Assembly: GCA_016722655.1 (NCBI GenBank)
Contig: JADKIR010000004.1
Coordinates: 744,001-808,000 of the forward strand
Source of the DNA: Cytophagaceae bacterium
GTDB taxonomy: Bacteria; Bacteroidota; Bacteroidia; Cytophagales; Spirosomataceae
Direction: 5' to 3'
Length of the DNA stretch: 64,000 bases
Part shown: in pieces, positions 41,177-50,848 of the stretch
Layout of the letters: each line of letters opens with the position of its first letter
Position numbering within the stretch: position 1 is the first letter of the stretch
Translations under genes and position numbers: made by a program
The notes under the pieces: generated by a model
Told to the model about the DNA's origin: nothing
The model's input: only the letters and a program-made list of their open reading frames with translations
Databases searched by the model: none

Positions 41177-42436
41177 TTATGAAGCCCGTGACAATGAGAG
41201 TTGCGGACTTTTTTTTGCAAAATACCAGGTCAAAATTGTGGCTGTAATTCCATATAGTATCAAAATGATTTTCAAATTTTCTGATATAATTGGAGACCAA
41301 AATGAAAATACCAAAAGCCCCGTGATTAGATAAAGGTTTTTAATGATTTCGAAAAAAATGGCATTGGGGTTTTTATCCATAAATTCGGTATAACTGTAAA
41401 CATGCAGAAAAATTAACACCCCGAATGTGAGCATTCCTACCAAATCAAGTTTTGAAATATTTAAAAACAATAAAACCAAAAAGCCCAAAGTGGCCAAAAA
41501 CTGCACCCAAACCCACACCAGGCTTTGCTGACTCAGCTGAATGTCATATTTCTTAAAATGGTATGGGTCGCTTATTTTTTTGATTGGATATTTTTCATCA
41601 AAACCCTCCGGACGCCAGCCCGTGGGCATAAACCAAATTCTGAACTTATCCCGGATATTTGGAGCACGCCATGCATCTTTTATCAAAATCCAGAGATGCA
41701 TGAAATTAATTTTTACCGGATTCCAGGTACTTACGGGGCGGGTGATGCCATAAACCGGTGGTATATCGGGTAGTTCTTCCTGAAACGTACCAAAAAGTTT
41801 ATCCCAAATGATGAATATCTGACTGTGGTTTTTGTCCATGTACTCAGGGTTGATAGAATGATGAACTCTGTGATGCGATGGAGTCACAATGATTTTCTCG
41901 AGAAAACCCATTTTCCCAATATAAACTGTATGATACCAAAACTGGGCAAAAAGATGAAGCGGAGCCACTGTGGCAATCACAATGGGTGGCACTCCAAAAA
42001 TGGCTGCCGGAATAAGGAAGAAAGTCCAGATATTGACAAAGCTCGAAATACTTTGACGCAAAGCACAAGCCAGATTGTACTCTTCAGAACTATGATGAAT
42101 GGCGTGTTTGTTCCAAAAAAGGTTTACTTCGTGTGAAAGCCTGTGCACCCAATAGCCCATAAAATCAAGGGCAATAAAAGCGATAATATAGGTAGCGATG
42201 GTATTTTCAATCTTGAAAAAGGCAAAATGGGTCATAAACCAATCATATGAAATAATTGTGATACTGAGCCCCAAAACATCCTTTAGCACATTGGTGTAGC
42301 CCGAACTTAAGCTCGAAATGGTATCCAAAGCCCGAAATGGATCTTTGCGTTTACGATAGCCGTACCATTTTTCGAATAAAACCAAAAACAAAAAAGCCGG
42401 CATGGCTATGAGCAAAATTCGGGCGTAAGTTTCCAT
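41177..42436 (-). CDS. Sterol desaturase/fatty acid hydroxylase superfamily membrane protein
   Basis: 419 residues. Three histidine clusters of the di-iron membrane hydroxylases are present: HRLSHEVNLFWNKHAIHH, then HLFAQFWYHTVY and the third HHRVHHSINPEYMDKNHSQIFIIWDKLFGT. About seven membrane segments; the C-terminal 120 residues form extra helices. The overall plan resembles alkylglycerol monooxygenase (TMEM195) rather than sterol enzymes. Substrate unknown; probably modifies lipid tails or head groups. Confidence 0.9.
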   Translation of the reverse strand: METYARILLIAMPAFLFLVLFEKWYGYRKRKDPFRALDTISSLSSGYTNVLKDVLGLSITIISYDWFMTHFAFFKIENTIATYIIAFIALDFMGYWVHRLSHEVNLFWNKHAIHHSSEEYNLACALRQSISSFVNIWTFFLIPAAIFGVPPIVIATVAPLHLFAQFWYHTVYIGKMGFLEKIIVTPSHHRVHHSINPEYMDKNHSQIFIIWDKLFGTFQEELPDIPPVYGITRPVSTWNPVKINFMHLWILIKDAWRAPNIRDKFRIWFMPTGWRPEGFDEKYPIKKISDPYHFKKYDIQLSQQSLVWVWVQFLATLGFLVLLFLNISKLDLVGMLTFGVLIFLHVYSYTEFMDKNPNAIFFEIIKNLYLITGLLVFSFWSPIISENLKIILILYGITATILTWYFAKKSPQLSLSRAS

Positions 42437-42639
42437 TGGTATGCAAGCAGAGTAATTTTTTGCAAATATATAAATTTCTGCTATTTATAAATATTTAGAT
42501 ATATTATTTGATTAAAAATAGATTTTGAATACCATAACTGGAACACATATTTCATAGATGAGACCTCGTTTTTAATTAAAAAATGAACAACACTTACCAA
42601 CTCTAAAAACTGTTGCCTACTTCCTGTTACCTAAAAATC

Positions 42640-43086
42640 TTACAAATGCTTTTCAAAACAAATACTATTTTCAACACCCATGTACTGTCCAAAATTCTCG
42701 ATGACTTTGTAGCCCACTTTATGATAAAAAGCCACAGCTGCTTCTTGCCGTTTCCCGGTTTCGAGAATTAGGCGTTCTACTCCCAATTCTTTGGCCCATT
42801 GTTCAAGTTCAGTTATCAAAAAAACTGCTGCACCACTGCCTCTCTGTTCAGGTACAACATACATACGCTTGAGCTCCCACACGCCGTCCTCATACTTTTT
42901 GATGGCTCCACATGCATTGGGCTGTTCACCATTATAAACTACCACAACATGCTGAATATGAGTAATCTTATTGAATTGGTCATAAAACGCATGCTCATCC
43001 CCATCCGTAATGGTCAGATATTCGTCCAGAGCTTTTACTAATGACTGGAAGTCGGTATTGGAGGAATTGGTACGGAGTGAGTGCAT
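42640..43086 (-). CDS. GNAT family N-acetyltransferase
   Basis: 148 residues. The acetyl-CoA loop is RMYVVPEQRGSGAAVFL (Q/R-x-x-G-x-G/A) and the C-terminal LETGKRQEAAVAFYHKVGYKVIENF is the family end. HIQHVVVVYNGEQPNACGAIKKYEDG forms the central strands. Acceptor unknown. The flanking gaps (42437-42639 and 43087-43288, about 200 bases each) are AT-rich and contain nothing I can name. Confidence 0.88.
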   Translation of the reverse strand: MHSLRTNSSNTDFQSLVKALDEYLTITDGDEHAFYDQFNKITHIQHVVVVYNGEQPNACGAIKKYEDGVWELKRMYVVPEQRGSGAAVFLITELEQWAKELGVERLILETGKRQEAAVAFYHKVGYKVIENFGQYMGVENSICFEKHL

Positions 43087-43288
43087 AGTTACAAATCAGG
43101 CAATCGACTTTTATTTGAATTATAAATTATTGGATTAGTCTTCAAAACCTCTATTTTCTAAGATGAAAATTTCAAGGACATTAAATTGTTAATCAAAATT
43201 TCATACTCAAGTATAAACCAAGTTCATCAAGAAATTTAACCCATTTCTTAATTACAAAAACCAATTTTGTATTGATATTTTTACAAAA

Positions 43289-45697
43289 TCAATACAACTC
43301 CGGAAACTTGTCTGGCTTAGCTTCATGCAAGAGTTTATAGGTGGCCTCAAAAATGGTCTCAGTATTTGGTTTAGAGAAATAATCACCATCAGAGCCATAA
43401 GCAGGTCTGTGAGCCTGGGCACTGATCGCCAAAGGTTTGGAATCAAGATAGTGATAGGCATCATGTTGGTCAAGAACCTGCTGCATCATGTAAGCAGTAC
43501 CTCCACCCGGCATATCTTCGTCAGCAAATATTACCCGATTGGTCTTTTTGACAGATTTTAAAATAATCTTATCTATGTCAAATGGCAATAAGGTCTGAAC
43601 ATCGATTACTTCGGCATCAATACCTACTTTTTGCAAATCATCGGCGGCTTCCATCACTATCCTGCACATGGAACCATAAGTGACTATGGTGACATCGGTA
43701 CCTTCACGAAGAATTTCAGGCACACCAAGAGGTTCACAGATTTCGGAGAGATTGTCAGGTAATTGTTCTTTAATACGATATCCGTTAAGGCTTTCTATAA
43801 TTAATGCAGGGTCGTCGCCTTTAAGTAAAGTATTGTAAAAACCGGCTGCTTTGACAAAGTTTCGGGGAGTAACCACATGCATTCCACGTAAAGCATGAAT
43901 CATTACGGCCATTGGGGAACCTGAATGCCAGATACCTTCCAGTCTATGACCACGGGTCCTAACGATAAGTGGGGCACATTGTCTGCCAACGGTGCGATAA
44001 CGAAGTGACGCCAGGTCGTCGGTCAATGTAGCCAAAGTATAATAGATGTAATCAAAATACTGAACTTCAACAATCGGACGTAAACCTCTCATGGCGGCAC
44101 CAATACCTTGACCGATGATGGTTGTCTCTCTTATTCCTGTATCATTGATCCTTAGTTTTCCGTATTTTTCCTGTAACCCGGCAAAACCCTGGTTTACATC
44201 ACCTATTTTCCCTACATCCTCACCTAAAGCAAACACCAGTGGATTACTGGCAAAAAGCATATCAAAATAATTATTGATGACTTCGCGACCATCAACCATT
44301 GGGCTTTTAGGTGAATATAAAGGCTTTACGGGGGTAACTTTTAAAGGCGATGTTGGATACTCACTATAGAGGTGGGTATTGTATCTATCAGCATTTTTTG
44401 TCTCTAGAGAATTTAGAAGTTTGGCGATTTCTTTTCTAAATTTTTCAACATTAACTATCCTAAGAGCCTTTTTCAGTGCTTTGACTCCGTCTTTTTTTAA
44501 GAGATTATTATTGCTGTCAATTGATTTTATTAAACCAGAAAGTTCAACATTTTCTTTTTGACTTTCTGAAATCTCTTTCAAAAGACTAATAACCTGTTTA
44601 TTTTCTTTATTTATTGCATCTCTGGCAGCATCCCAGGCTTTTTTTCTCGCATTTTTTGCTATTTCATCTGCTTCGGCTTCAATTATAGCAAGGTCGGCCT
44701 CATCGCTGATTCCGTTTTCAAGAATCCACTGTTTTAGTTTTAGGTTACAATCAAAAGCATGTTCCCAGTCGAGTCTTTCCTTTGACTTATATCTTTCATG
44801 TGAGCCTGATGCAGAGTGGCCCTGAGGTTGAGTTACTTCATATACATGAACCAACACAGGCACATGTTCATCTCTGGCTATCCTGGCAGCTTTCTGATAA
44901 GCTTCAAGCAGAGCCGGGTAGTCCCAACCTTTAACTTTTATGATTTCAATTCCCTCTTTTTCTCCTCTTTCAAAACCTTTCAAGGCTTCCGAAATACTTG
45001 CCTTTGTAGTTTGATATTCAATAGGTACCGAAATCCCATAGCCATCGTCCCAAACCGATACAACCAAAGGAATTTGCAAAACTCCGGCAGCATTAATAGT
45101 TTCAAAAAACATGCCCTGAGAAGTCGATGCATCGCCAATAGTTGCGAAACACACCTCATTGCCATGGTTTGAGAAGTTTTTTTGGTTTTTAAGTGCGGGA
45201 TTATGCCGATAAAGTTTTGAAGCAAATGCTAAACCTACGCTTCGAGGCATCTGTCCTGCAGTAGATGATACATCCACTACCCCATTATACATTTCGGTCT
45301 GATTGAGCCAATTCCCATTTTCATCTACCCAATGATTGCCATAATGTGAATTCATAGAGCGACCTCCTGAAAAAATATCATGTTTTGGATCAGCGTGAGC
45401 ATACAGCTGTGCAAAAAATTGCTGCCATGTAAGACCCTCAGTGGCCGCTACTAAAGTCTGATCCCGATAATACCCGGAACGGAAATCACCTTTTCTGAAA
45501 ACTTTGGAGAGGGCAATTTGTGCAAGTTCTTTACCATCACCAAAAATTCCAAACTTTGCTCTGCCCATAAAAACGTCCTTCCTTCCAAGCAAACTTGCAG
45601 ACCGACTTTCACATGCAAGCTTATAGTCCTCGAGTATTTCTTTTTTCGAAAGGATTATGTCATTTATTGTATAATAACCATTCAAAAGGTCACTCAT
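43289..45697 (-). CDS. Fused E1 alpha-beta subunit of a 2-oxoacid dehydrogenase
   Basis: 802 residues from the ATG at 45695-45697; a TTG two codons earlier is less likely. The N-terminal half is the E1-alpha TPP domain: SRSASLLGRKDVFMG, GDASTSQGMFFETINAAG (TPP motif), VWDDGYGISVP and QPQGHSASGSHERY (phosphorylation-loop region of branched-chain E1). After a charged linker (380-460), the E1-beta half begins near 480: VFALGEDVGKIGDVNQGFAG, RINDTGIRETTIIGQGIGAAM, VRTRGHRLEGIWHSGSP, and the C-terminal DEDMPGGGTAYM. Likely decarboxylates branched-chain 2-oxoacids or pyruvate; fusion of both subunits is usual in Bacteroidota. The E2 and E3 genes are not adjacent. Confidence 0.93.
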   Translation of the reverse strand: MSDLLNGYYTINDIILSKKEILEDYKLACESRSASLLGRKDVFMGRAKFGIFGDGKELAQIALSKVFRKGDFRSGYYRDQTLVAATEGLTWQQFFAQLYAHADPKHDIFSGGRSMNSHYGNHWVDENGNWLNQTEMYNGVVDVSSTAGQMPRSVGLAFASKLYRHNPALKNQKNFSNHGNEVCFATIGDASTSQGMFFETINAAGVLQIPLVVSVWDDGYGISVPIEYQTTKASISEALKGFERGEKEGIEIIKVKGWDYPALLEAYQKAARIARDEHVPVLVHVYEVTQPQGHSASGSHERYKSKERLDWEHAFDCNLKLKQWILENGISDEADLAIIEAEADEIAKNARKKAWDAARDAINKENKQVISLLKEISESQKENVELSGLIKSIDSNNNLLKKDGVKALKKALRIVNVEKFRKEIAKLLNSLETKNADRYNTHLYSEYPTSPLKVTPVKPLYSPKSPMVDGREVINNYFDMLFASNPLVFALGEDVGKIGDVNQGFAGLQEKYGKLRINDTGIRETTIIGQGIGAAMRGLRPIVEVQYFDYIYYTLATLTDDLASLRYRTVGRQCAPLIVRTRGHRLEGIWHSGSPMAVMIHALRGMHVVTPRNFVKAAGFYNTLLKGDDPALIIESLNGYRIKEQLPDNLSEICEPLGVPEILREGTDVTIVTYGSMCRIVMEAADDLQKVGIDAEVIDVQTLLPFDIDKIILKSVKKTNRVIFADEDMPGGGTAYMMQQVLDQHDAYHYLDSKPLAISAQAHRPAYGSDGDYFSKPNTETIFEATYKLLHEAKPDKFPELY

Positions 45698-45840
45698 AAG
45701 CAAATTCCGGTTTAGAATCTCGTATTTTTACATGTTTTTTTGTAAAATTCAAGATTTATAGTGTAAAATTAAGGGATTTTTTTTAAAAACCAATCAGCAA
45801 ATAATTATACAAAAGTATTGTTAACGCATTGTTAAAAAAT

Positions 45841-45871
45841 TTTGGTTTTTAAAACCTTGGTATTTACTTTG
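45841..45871 (+). promoter_or_regulatory. Promoter of the DUF1573 gene
   Basis: TTTG (45841-45844), exactly 19 bases, TTACTTTG (45864-45871), one mismatch to the consensus; about 44-base leader. Confidence 0.6.
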
Positions 45872-45920
45872 CATATAAGATTAGTATCAGAATTATTTAT
45901 AACAATTAATATTAAAGAGA

Positions 45921-46313
45921 ATGAAAAAATTATTTTTTACGCTTGTAAGTGTGCTTTTGTTTGCGGCGGCTACTCAAGCTCAGGGAGTTTTAAAGTTTAA
46001 TAAAGAAACTCATGATTTTGGAAAAATCGCTGAAGGTCCTTTGGCAACGTATTCTTTTGAGGTAACCAATACAGGTACTGCTCCGGTAATTATCACTAAT
46101 GCTCAAGCTTCATGTGGTTGTACTACTCCGGAATGGTCAAAAGAACCAATTATGCCAGGAGCAAAAAGTGTAATTAAAGTAGGATATAATACATCAGGTC
46201 GCCCTAATGCATTTACAAAAACTATCACAGTTGTAAGTAATGCAGAAAATGGCACAATCATTTTGACTATCAAAGGGAATGTGATACCAAAAAGTGCTGC
46301 CGGCAGCAAATAA
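45921..46313 (+). CDS. Secreted DUF1573 protein
   Basis: 130 residues: signal peptide (MKKLFFTLVSVLLFAAATQA), then an immunoglobulin-like DUF1573 domain with HDFGKIAEGPLATYSFEVTNTGTAPVIITNAQASCGCTTPEWS, including the paired cysteine motif CGCT. Common Bacteroidota periplasmic protein; function unknown. Own promoter and perfect terminator, so monocistronic. Confidence 0.92.
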   Translation: MKKLFFTLVSVLLFAAATQAQGVLKFNKETHDFGKIAEGPLATYSFEVTNTGTAPVIITNAQASCGCTTPEWSKEPIMPGAKSVIKVGYNTSGRPNAFTKTITVVSNAENGTIILTIKGNVIPKSAAGSK

Positions 46314-46336
46314 TTTCTTAATAAAGATATTCTTTT

Positions 46337-46365
46337 AAGGTCATCGGAATCGATGACCTTTTTTT
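46337..46365 (+). terminator. Perfect terminator after the DUF1573 gene
   Basis: AAGGTCATCG pairs exactly with CGATGACCTT around GAAT, followed by five further T's. Confidence 0.92.
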
Positions 46366-46421
46366 GTAATTGTTTTAAATTCTAACCTAAATTTTTTATA
46401 TTTAGAAAAAAATCGGGTTGT

Positions 46422-47627
46422 ATGACCATTCTTTGTATTTGTACATATTTTAAAGGTGCTGAATTTCTCAAAGCTGCAAAAGCTGAGGGAAACATAGTTT
46501 TTTTGCTTACTCACAAAGATTTAGAACATAAACCATGGCCTAGAGAGAGTATTGATCAGTTTTTTTATCTCGAAAACAATGAAAATACTTTTGAAACCTA
46601 CAAAACTATCATTCAGGGGACATCCTCTTTGATGCAAAAAAACAAAATTGATTTGGTTGTAGCACTTGATGACTTTGATGTTGAAAAAGCCGCCCTGGTA
46701 AGGGAGCATTTCAGGATCCCTGGAATGGGACAAACTACTGCCCGGTATTTCAGAGATAAGCTGGCCATGCGGGTACAAGCCGATGATTATCAGATTCCAG
46801 TACCTGACTTCAGTTCACTTTTTACCGATATTGATATTACAGAATTTTTAGAAAAAACTACCGGACCCTGGTTGGTAAAACCACGATCAGAGGCTTCGGC
46901 TGCCGGAATTAAGAAGGTGTATTCAAAAGACGAAGCATGGTCTCATATTCATTCACTGGGTGAAGACCGACACCAGTTTTTGATCGAATGCTTTAAACCG
47001 GGAGATGTATATCACATTGATTCACTGATTATTGACAGCAAAGTAGTTTTTGAAAGATGCAGCCAATATCTTAGTCCTCCTTTTGACGTAGCACATGGTG
47101 GAGGTATTTTCAGGTCTGTAACTGTGGAGCATGGCTCTTTCGACGAAGAAGCCCTTTCACTTATCAATCATCAGGTAATGAAAGCCTTTGGGATGCGTTT
47201 TAGTGCTACCCACACTGAAGTGATAAAATGCCACGAAGACGGCAATTATTATTTTCTAGAAACCGCCTCAAGAGTAGGTGGAGCTCATCTGGCCGAAATG
47301 GTGGAGGCCTCCTCAGGAATAAATCTATGGAAGGAATGGGCAAAAATTGAAACCGCTGTAGCTGAAAAGAAAAAATATATTTTGCCCAAAGTTGAAAAAT
47401 CCTATTCCGGAATTATCATAAGTTTATCTTCACACCAATGGCCTGATATGACCCCATTTAATGATCCTGAGGTAGTTTGGGTCATGAATGAAGAATATCA
47501 TGTGGGATTAATTGTAAAATCTGCTGATAGAAAAAGAGTTTTGGAATTGCTCGATAAATACGCCAAAATGATTGTGGAAATGGGTTATCATGCTTCAGCC
47601 CCGGCTCCCGACAAACCTACTCATTAA
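46422..47627 (+). CDS. ATP-grasp domain ligase
   Basis: 401 residues, all cytoplasmic. A pre-ATP-grasp domain (1-110) precedes the ATP-grasp core: PWLVKPRSEASAAGIKKV (nucleotide loop), FLIECFKPGDVYHIDSLII, and the metal-binding end YYFLETASRVGGAHLAEMVE. Such enzymes join a carboxylate to an amine or another nucleophile through an acyl-phosphate; the substrate is not readable. The next gene, a GreA/B-like factor, begins 6 bases downstream, but no functional link is obvious. Confidence 0.88.
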   Translation: MTILCICTYFKGAEFLKAAKAEGNIVFLLTHKDLEHKPWPRESIDQFFYLENNENTFETYKTIIQGTSSLMQKNKIDLVVALDDFDVEKAALVREHFRIPGMGQTTARYFRDKLAMRVQADDYQIPVPDFSSLFTDIDITEFLEKTTGPWLVKPRSEASAAGIKKVYSKDEAWSHIHSLGEDRHQFLIECFKPGDVYHIDSLIIDSKVVFERCSQYLSPPFDVAHGGGIFRSVTVEHGSFDEEALSLINHQVMKAFGMRFSATHTEVIKCHEDGNYYFLETASRVGGAHLAEMVEASSGINLWKEWAKIETAVAEKKKYILPKVEKSYSGIIISLSSHQWPDMTPFNDPEVVWVMNEEYHVGLIVKSADRKRVLELLDKYAKMIVEMGYHASAPAPDKPTH

Positions 47628-47633
47628 AACAAA

Positions 47634-48080
47634 ATGAACAAGAAAAATCTGGTATCTGCCGTAGTGGATATCCTCGAAAATAAAATAGCCGAAATCGAAA
47701 AAGCCATTGAGAATGTACAGGCTTCTGTCAATGAAGAAACTAAAAGCTCAATGGGCGACAAATACGAAGTAGGGCGGGTAATGGCCCAAAATGAACGTGA
47801 AATGCTGGAAGTCCAGCTGGGCGAACACAAGCGTGAAATGGAGATTTTAAATACTGTAAATTTCTTTCAAAAGTTTGACGAAGTGCGGCTTGGTGCTTTG
47901 GCCGATACCAGCATGGGTAAATTTTTAATTGGGGTTAGTCTCGGGAAAATTACTCACGAAGGTGATGCAATTATGCTGATTTCTTCAAATTCACCAATCG
48001 GAAAAGATTTGATGGGCAAAACCATAGGACAAAGCTTTGATTTTAAAGGAAAATCAGTAAAAATTATTTCCATCATTTAA
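47634..48080 (+). CDS. GreA/GreB-like protein with N-terminal coiled coil
   Basis: 148 residues: an N-terminal coiled coil (KNLVSAVVDILENKIAEIEKAIENV) followed by EETKSSMGDKYEVGRVMAQNEREML, then a C-terminal domain with GALADTSMGKFLIGVSLGKI, SSNSPIGKDLMGKTIGQSFDF matching the GreA/GreB C-terminal fold. Bacteroidota carry such proteins; they are sometimes mislabelled 3-oxoacyl-ACP synthase. Whether it binds the RNA polymerase secondary channel is not shown. The acidic tip residues of GreA are not obvious in this N-terminus. Its end overlaps the convergent gene by 8 bases. Confidence 0.75.
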   Translation: MNKKNLVSAVVDILENKIAEIEKAIENVQASVNEETKSSMGDKYEVGRVMAQNEREMLEVQLGEHKREMEILNTVNFFQKFDEVRLGALADTSMGKFLIGVSLGKITHEGDAIMLISSNSPIGKDLMGKTIGQSFDFKGKSVKIISII

Positions 48081-49623
48081 AAGCTGTCACAAGCCCAGGT
48101 TTAACCCAAATGTACCGTTGTAGCGTATCAAACTTAGATACTCTCAGGTAGCCCTCATGATTTTGTTTCAGAAATTCTCGGGAGGAGGGGTTTTCCATGT
48201 CTAATCTGAAAAGACAAATGATGTCGGCATTGTGCTTTTTTGCCAATGAATCTATATTATCTTTTTCCGGTGTCCAGTTGAATCTGCGATAATTGGTTTT
48301 GTAATAATTAAAGCCAAAATCATCGTGGGAGAGCAATACCAAGGTATTTCCTTGACCCAATTCTTTCATTTTTTTGTAAAAATCCACATTGTTGGGGTGC
48401 TGAGATTTGAAAGGAAATCCCATAGTCAATCCAATCAAAAGAACTACTGAAATGAAATAAGGACTTAGCTTTAGCTGTTTTCTCCATACTAAAAACTCAG
48501 TCAAAAAGCCTATTGCCAACAAAACCAGAGGCATTAAAAGCAATACAAAGTGTTGACGTGGGAATACAATCAGTATCAAAAGTAAAGCCGGCAAGAATAT
48601 TAAAACCAGGTAGCCATCTGGTTTTGGAAGCCGGATTTTTTTTATAGAAGCCTTAAAGTCAATTGCTAACAGAAAATAAAAGACAAAAGCAGCTGCAAAA
48701 TATTTGGTTTTTTCTTTAAAAACTGAAAGGAAAACATCGTAAAATATCGATTTCAGAAAAATCAAAATTTCTTTTGACAGCCCTTCCATATTGCTCAGTA
48801 CATGTTTCAGAAACATAGTGGGGTTAGAGGTAAGAAGCTGAACCTCATAGTTAACTTTTCCAAAAAGGTTTTCAAATTGGATGAATTCATCGTTCAGGTC
48901 AAGATGTTTGCCGGTCCATTTTTCATAATTATCAAAAAAATGCATGATAAAATTGGCTTTGAGCATGCCTTTGGGATAAATGCCACCTGCCGCAATGAAC
49001 AACAAGACCAGCAGACCTGCCAGGTAAAACACAGTGTTGTGTTTCTTCTCTTTTTTTGCAAAAAATACAAAAGCCAAAAATACAAAAGGAAAAATCCAAA
49101 GGTATTCGGGGCGACTTACATAAATATTTAATAAAAATCCAAGAGCAAGTAAGGCCAGATTTATACTTTTTTTCCTTTTTGAGTCAATTAAAATGATTGT
49201 AGATAGAATTATTACCAGATTAAGAAAAGTGATTTTTGGAAAAATAGAAATCTGAATGCCTGAAAAAAGGAATAAAAGGCTGATATAGAAGGAGGTGTAA
49301 AAGCTTTTTAGATATTTATTGAGGAAAAATATTAACAAAACAAAAACAATTACTGACAGTAAAAAGAAATTTGTGAAAATGAGTTTTAATGGATCAGAAA
49401 TGAAAAAAGACAAGATTTTTATCCAGGACAGATACAGCAGATTTCCCATGTTTGCCATAGGAAGTATGAGATTTATGCCATCATTCAGAAAAACATCTTC
49501 ATCAGTGGTGGGTAAATCATACCGACCAAAGGAATAGAAATAGTAGGCCAAAATACTCAGAAAGATTATAATTGCCTTAAAGTAAGCTCGCTGAGTAAAA
49601 TTCTGTTTTTGGTATGAAAACAT
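48073..49623 (-). CDS. Multi-spanning membrane protein, glycosyltransferase-like (ArnT/PMT architecture)
   Basis: 516 residues with 11-12 hydrophobic segments. An acidic DEDVFLNDG near residue 41 sits in the first external loop, where dolichyl-phosphate-type GT-C enzymes keep their catalytic aspartates, and the C-terminal 90 residues are a soluble domain (NTLVLLSHDDFGFNYYKT). The architecture suggests a GT-C fold enzyme, but sequence alone does not confirm it. Function and acceptor are unknown. Confidence 0.6.
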   Translation of the reverse strand: MFSYQKQNFTQRAYFKAIIIFLSILAYYFYSFGRYDLPTTDEDVFLNDGINLILPMANMGNLLYLSWIKILSFFISDPLKLIFTNFFLLSVIVFVLLIFFLNKYLKSFYTSFYISLLFLFSGIQISIFPKITFLNLVIILSTIILIDSKRKKSINLALLALGFLLNIYVSRPEYLWIFPFVFLAFVFFAKKEKKHNTVFYLAGLLVLLFIAAGGIYPKGMLKANFIMHFFDNYEKWTGKHLDLNDEFIQFENLFGKVNYEVQLLTSNPTMFLKHVLSNMEGLSKEILIFLKSIFYDVFLSVFKEKTKYFAAAFVFYFLLAIDFKASIKKIRLPKPDGYLVLIFLPALLLILIVFPRQHFVLLLMPLVLLAIGFLTEFLVWRKQLKLSPYFISVVLLIGLTMGFPFKSQHPNNVDFYKKMKELGQGNTLVLLSHDDFGFNYYKTNYRRFNWTPEKDNIDSLAKKHNADIICLFRLDMENPSSREFLKQNHEGYLRVSKFDTLQRYIWVKPGLVTAFK

Positions 49624-49710
49624 AAAATATTTCTTGAATCAATAATTGATATCTTTTTTATGGCAATTTAACCCTAAACCCGGCAGAAAAATGAAATGTT
49701 GAACACCTTT

Positions 49711-50352
49711 TCATTTTTGGATAAAATCCAAATTCAGATTATTTTGAAATTCCTCAAGAAACTTTCCAACATGAATACCATCCACCAAGGCATGATTGAC
49801 GTGTACCGCAACCGGCATCAGGAGTTTATTTCCTTCTTCGAAGGTCTTTCCAAAGGTGATTTTGGGGCAACTGTCAGGGAAAGAAAACGCCCGGGCATGC
49901 GAAACGGAGGTAAATTTAATCCAGGGCAGACTGCTGTAATGAATCACATTTTGTCCGGCTCCAGCAGGAACAAGTCCTGTAGCGTTTTGAACTCTTTCTA
50001 TTTCTTTTTGAGCTTCGGTTTTAAAGATTTGGTAGTCAGAATGATAATCAAAATAGGCAAATCCAAATGTACCATCAGGGCGATTGATGGTAGGCGAGGC
50101 GTGAATGGCATCATACAAGTAAACCTCCCCGTTATCGATTCTCAACCTGAAATTTTCGATACTGTTCGCCGCTTTTAAAGAAGCATAAAGATAATATAGG
50201 AAGAAGGATTCACCTGTCTCTTTGGCATTTTTATAGGCCAAAGTACAATCTACTTCAGCAGTGATTCCAAAAAATGGTTCTTCAAATTTTGAGAAAAATT
50301 CAAAATGATCTTTTCGCAGCCAAGTGGCAATATCAAGAGCCGTTTTTAGCAT
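49711..50352 (-). CDS. CatA-type chloramphenicol acetyltransferase family protein
   Basis: 213 residues, the usual CAT length (about 215). The catalytic motif HVNHALVDGIH matches HHAxxDG of the family, and FSFPDSCPKITFGKTFEEG is the segment that in CAT completes the active site. WIKFTSVSHA is also family-typical. Whether it acetylates chloramphenicol or another small alcohol cannot be told; many chromosomal relatives act on unknown substrates. It begins 7 bases inside the DUF2442 gene, so the two are translated together. Confidence 0.9.
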   Translation of the reverse strand: MLKTALDIATWLRKDHFEFFSKFEEPFFGITAEVDCTLAYKNAKETGESFFLYYLYASLKAANSIENFRLRIDNGEVYLYDAIHASPTINRPDGTFGFAYFDYHSDYQIFKTEAQKEIERVQNATGLVPAGAGQNVIHYSSLPWIKFTSVSHARAFSFPDSCPKITFGKTFEEGNKLLMPVAVHVNHALVDGIHVGKFLEEFQNNLNLDFIQK

Positions 50353-50576
50353 TTTTCTGCTTTGATTTTTCCTTTTTTAAAATTAAAAAAGCCTTCAAAA
50401 CTTAGGTCTTCGTCCAGTACCGGCCAATGTATTCCCATGGGAGAGATTTCGAAATTCTCCAGTTCTTTTTGTGAAGCACTTTTTAGTCTTGGAAACCAAT
50501 CTAAAGGCATTTTCCCTTCTTCTCCCTTTTCAGTGAGAATGAAAATATCTCTGTCCTTAAACCAAACTTTCACCAT
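50346..50576 (-). CDS. DUF2442 domain protein
   Basis: 76 residues: FILTEKGEEGKMPLDWFPRLKSASQKELENFEISPMGIHWPVLDEDLSFEG is the DUF2442 pattern. Paired with DUF4160 upstream (20-base overlap). DUF4160-DUF2442 pairs behave like a small two-gene module of unknown function, which some have proposed to be toxin-antitoxin-like. Confidence 0.88.
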   Translation of the reverse strand: MVKVWFKDRDIFILTEKGEEGKMPLDWFPRLKSASQKELENFEISPMGIHWPVLDEDLSFEGFFNFKKGKIKAEKC

Positions 50577-50799
50577 GAAACTCTTTCCATTTTCTAATTA
50601 ATAATTCCTGATTTTCTTCAATAATTGACTCTGCTAATTTTAAATCTTTTGGTTTTAATCCTTTATTATTAACCATTCTTACAGGTTTTATTTCAAATTT
50701 TGCTTCACCTTCTGCATTCCTTATATGAACGTGCATGGGAAGATGCTCATTTGAGTAAAAAAAGAACTTTAGACCGAAAACTATAAAAATTGTTGGCAT
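50557..50799 (-). CDS. DUF4160 domain protein
   Basis: 80 residues from the ATG at 50797-50799; an upstream start at 50832 adds a segment without family similarity. MPTIFIVFGLKFFFYSNEHLPMHVHI is the DUF4160 signature. It overlaps DUF2442 by 20 bases. Function unknown. Confidence 0.88.
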   Translation of the reverse strand: MPTIFIVFGLKFFFYSNEHLPMHVHIRNAEGEAKFEIKPVRMVNNKGLKPKDLKLAESIIEENQELLIRKWKEFHGESLV

Positions 50800-50848
50800 A
50801 GTATTGAAATGAAAATCAAATGCAATTTTCAAAAAAATATTTGAAAAT

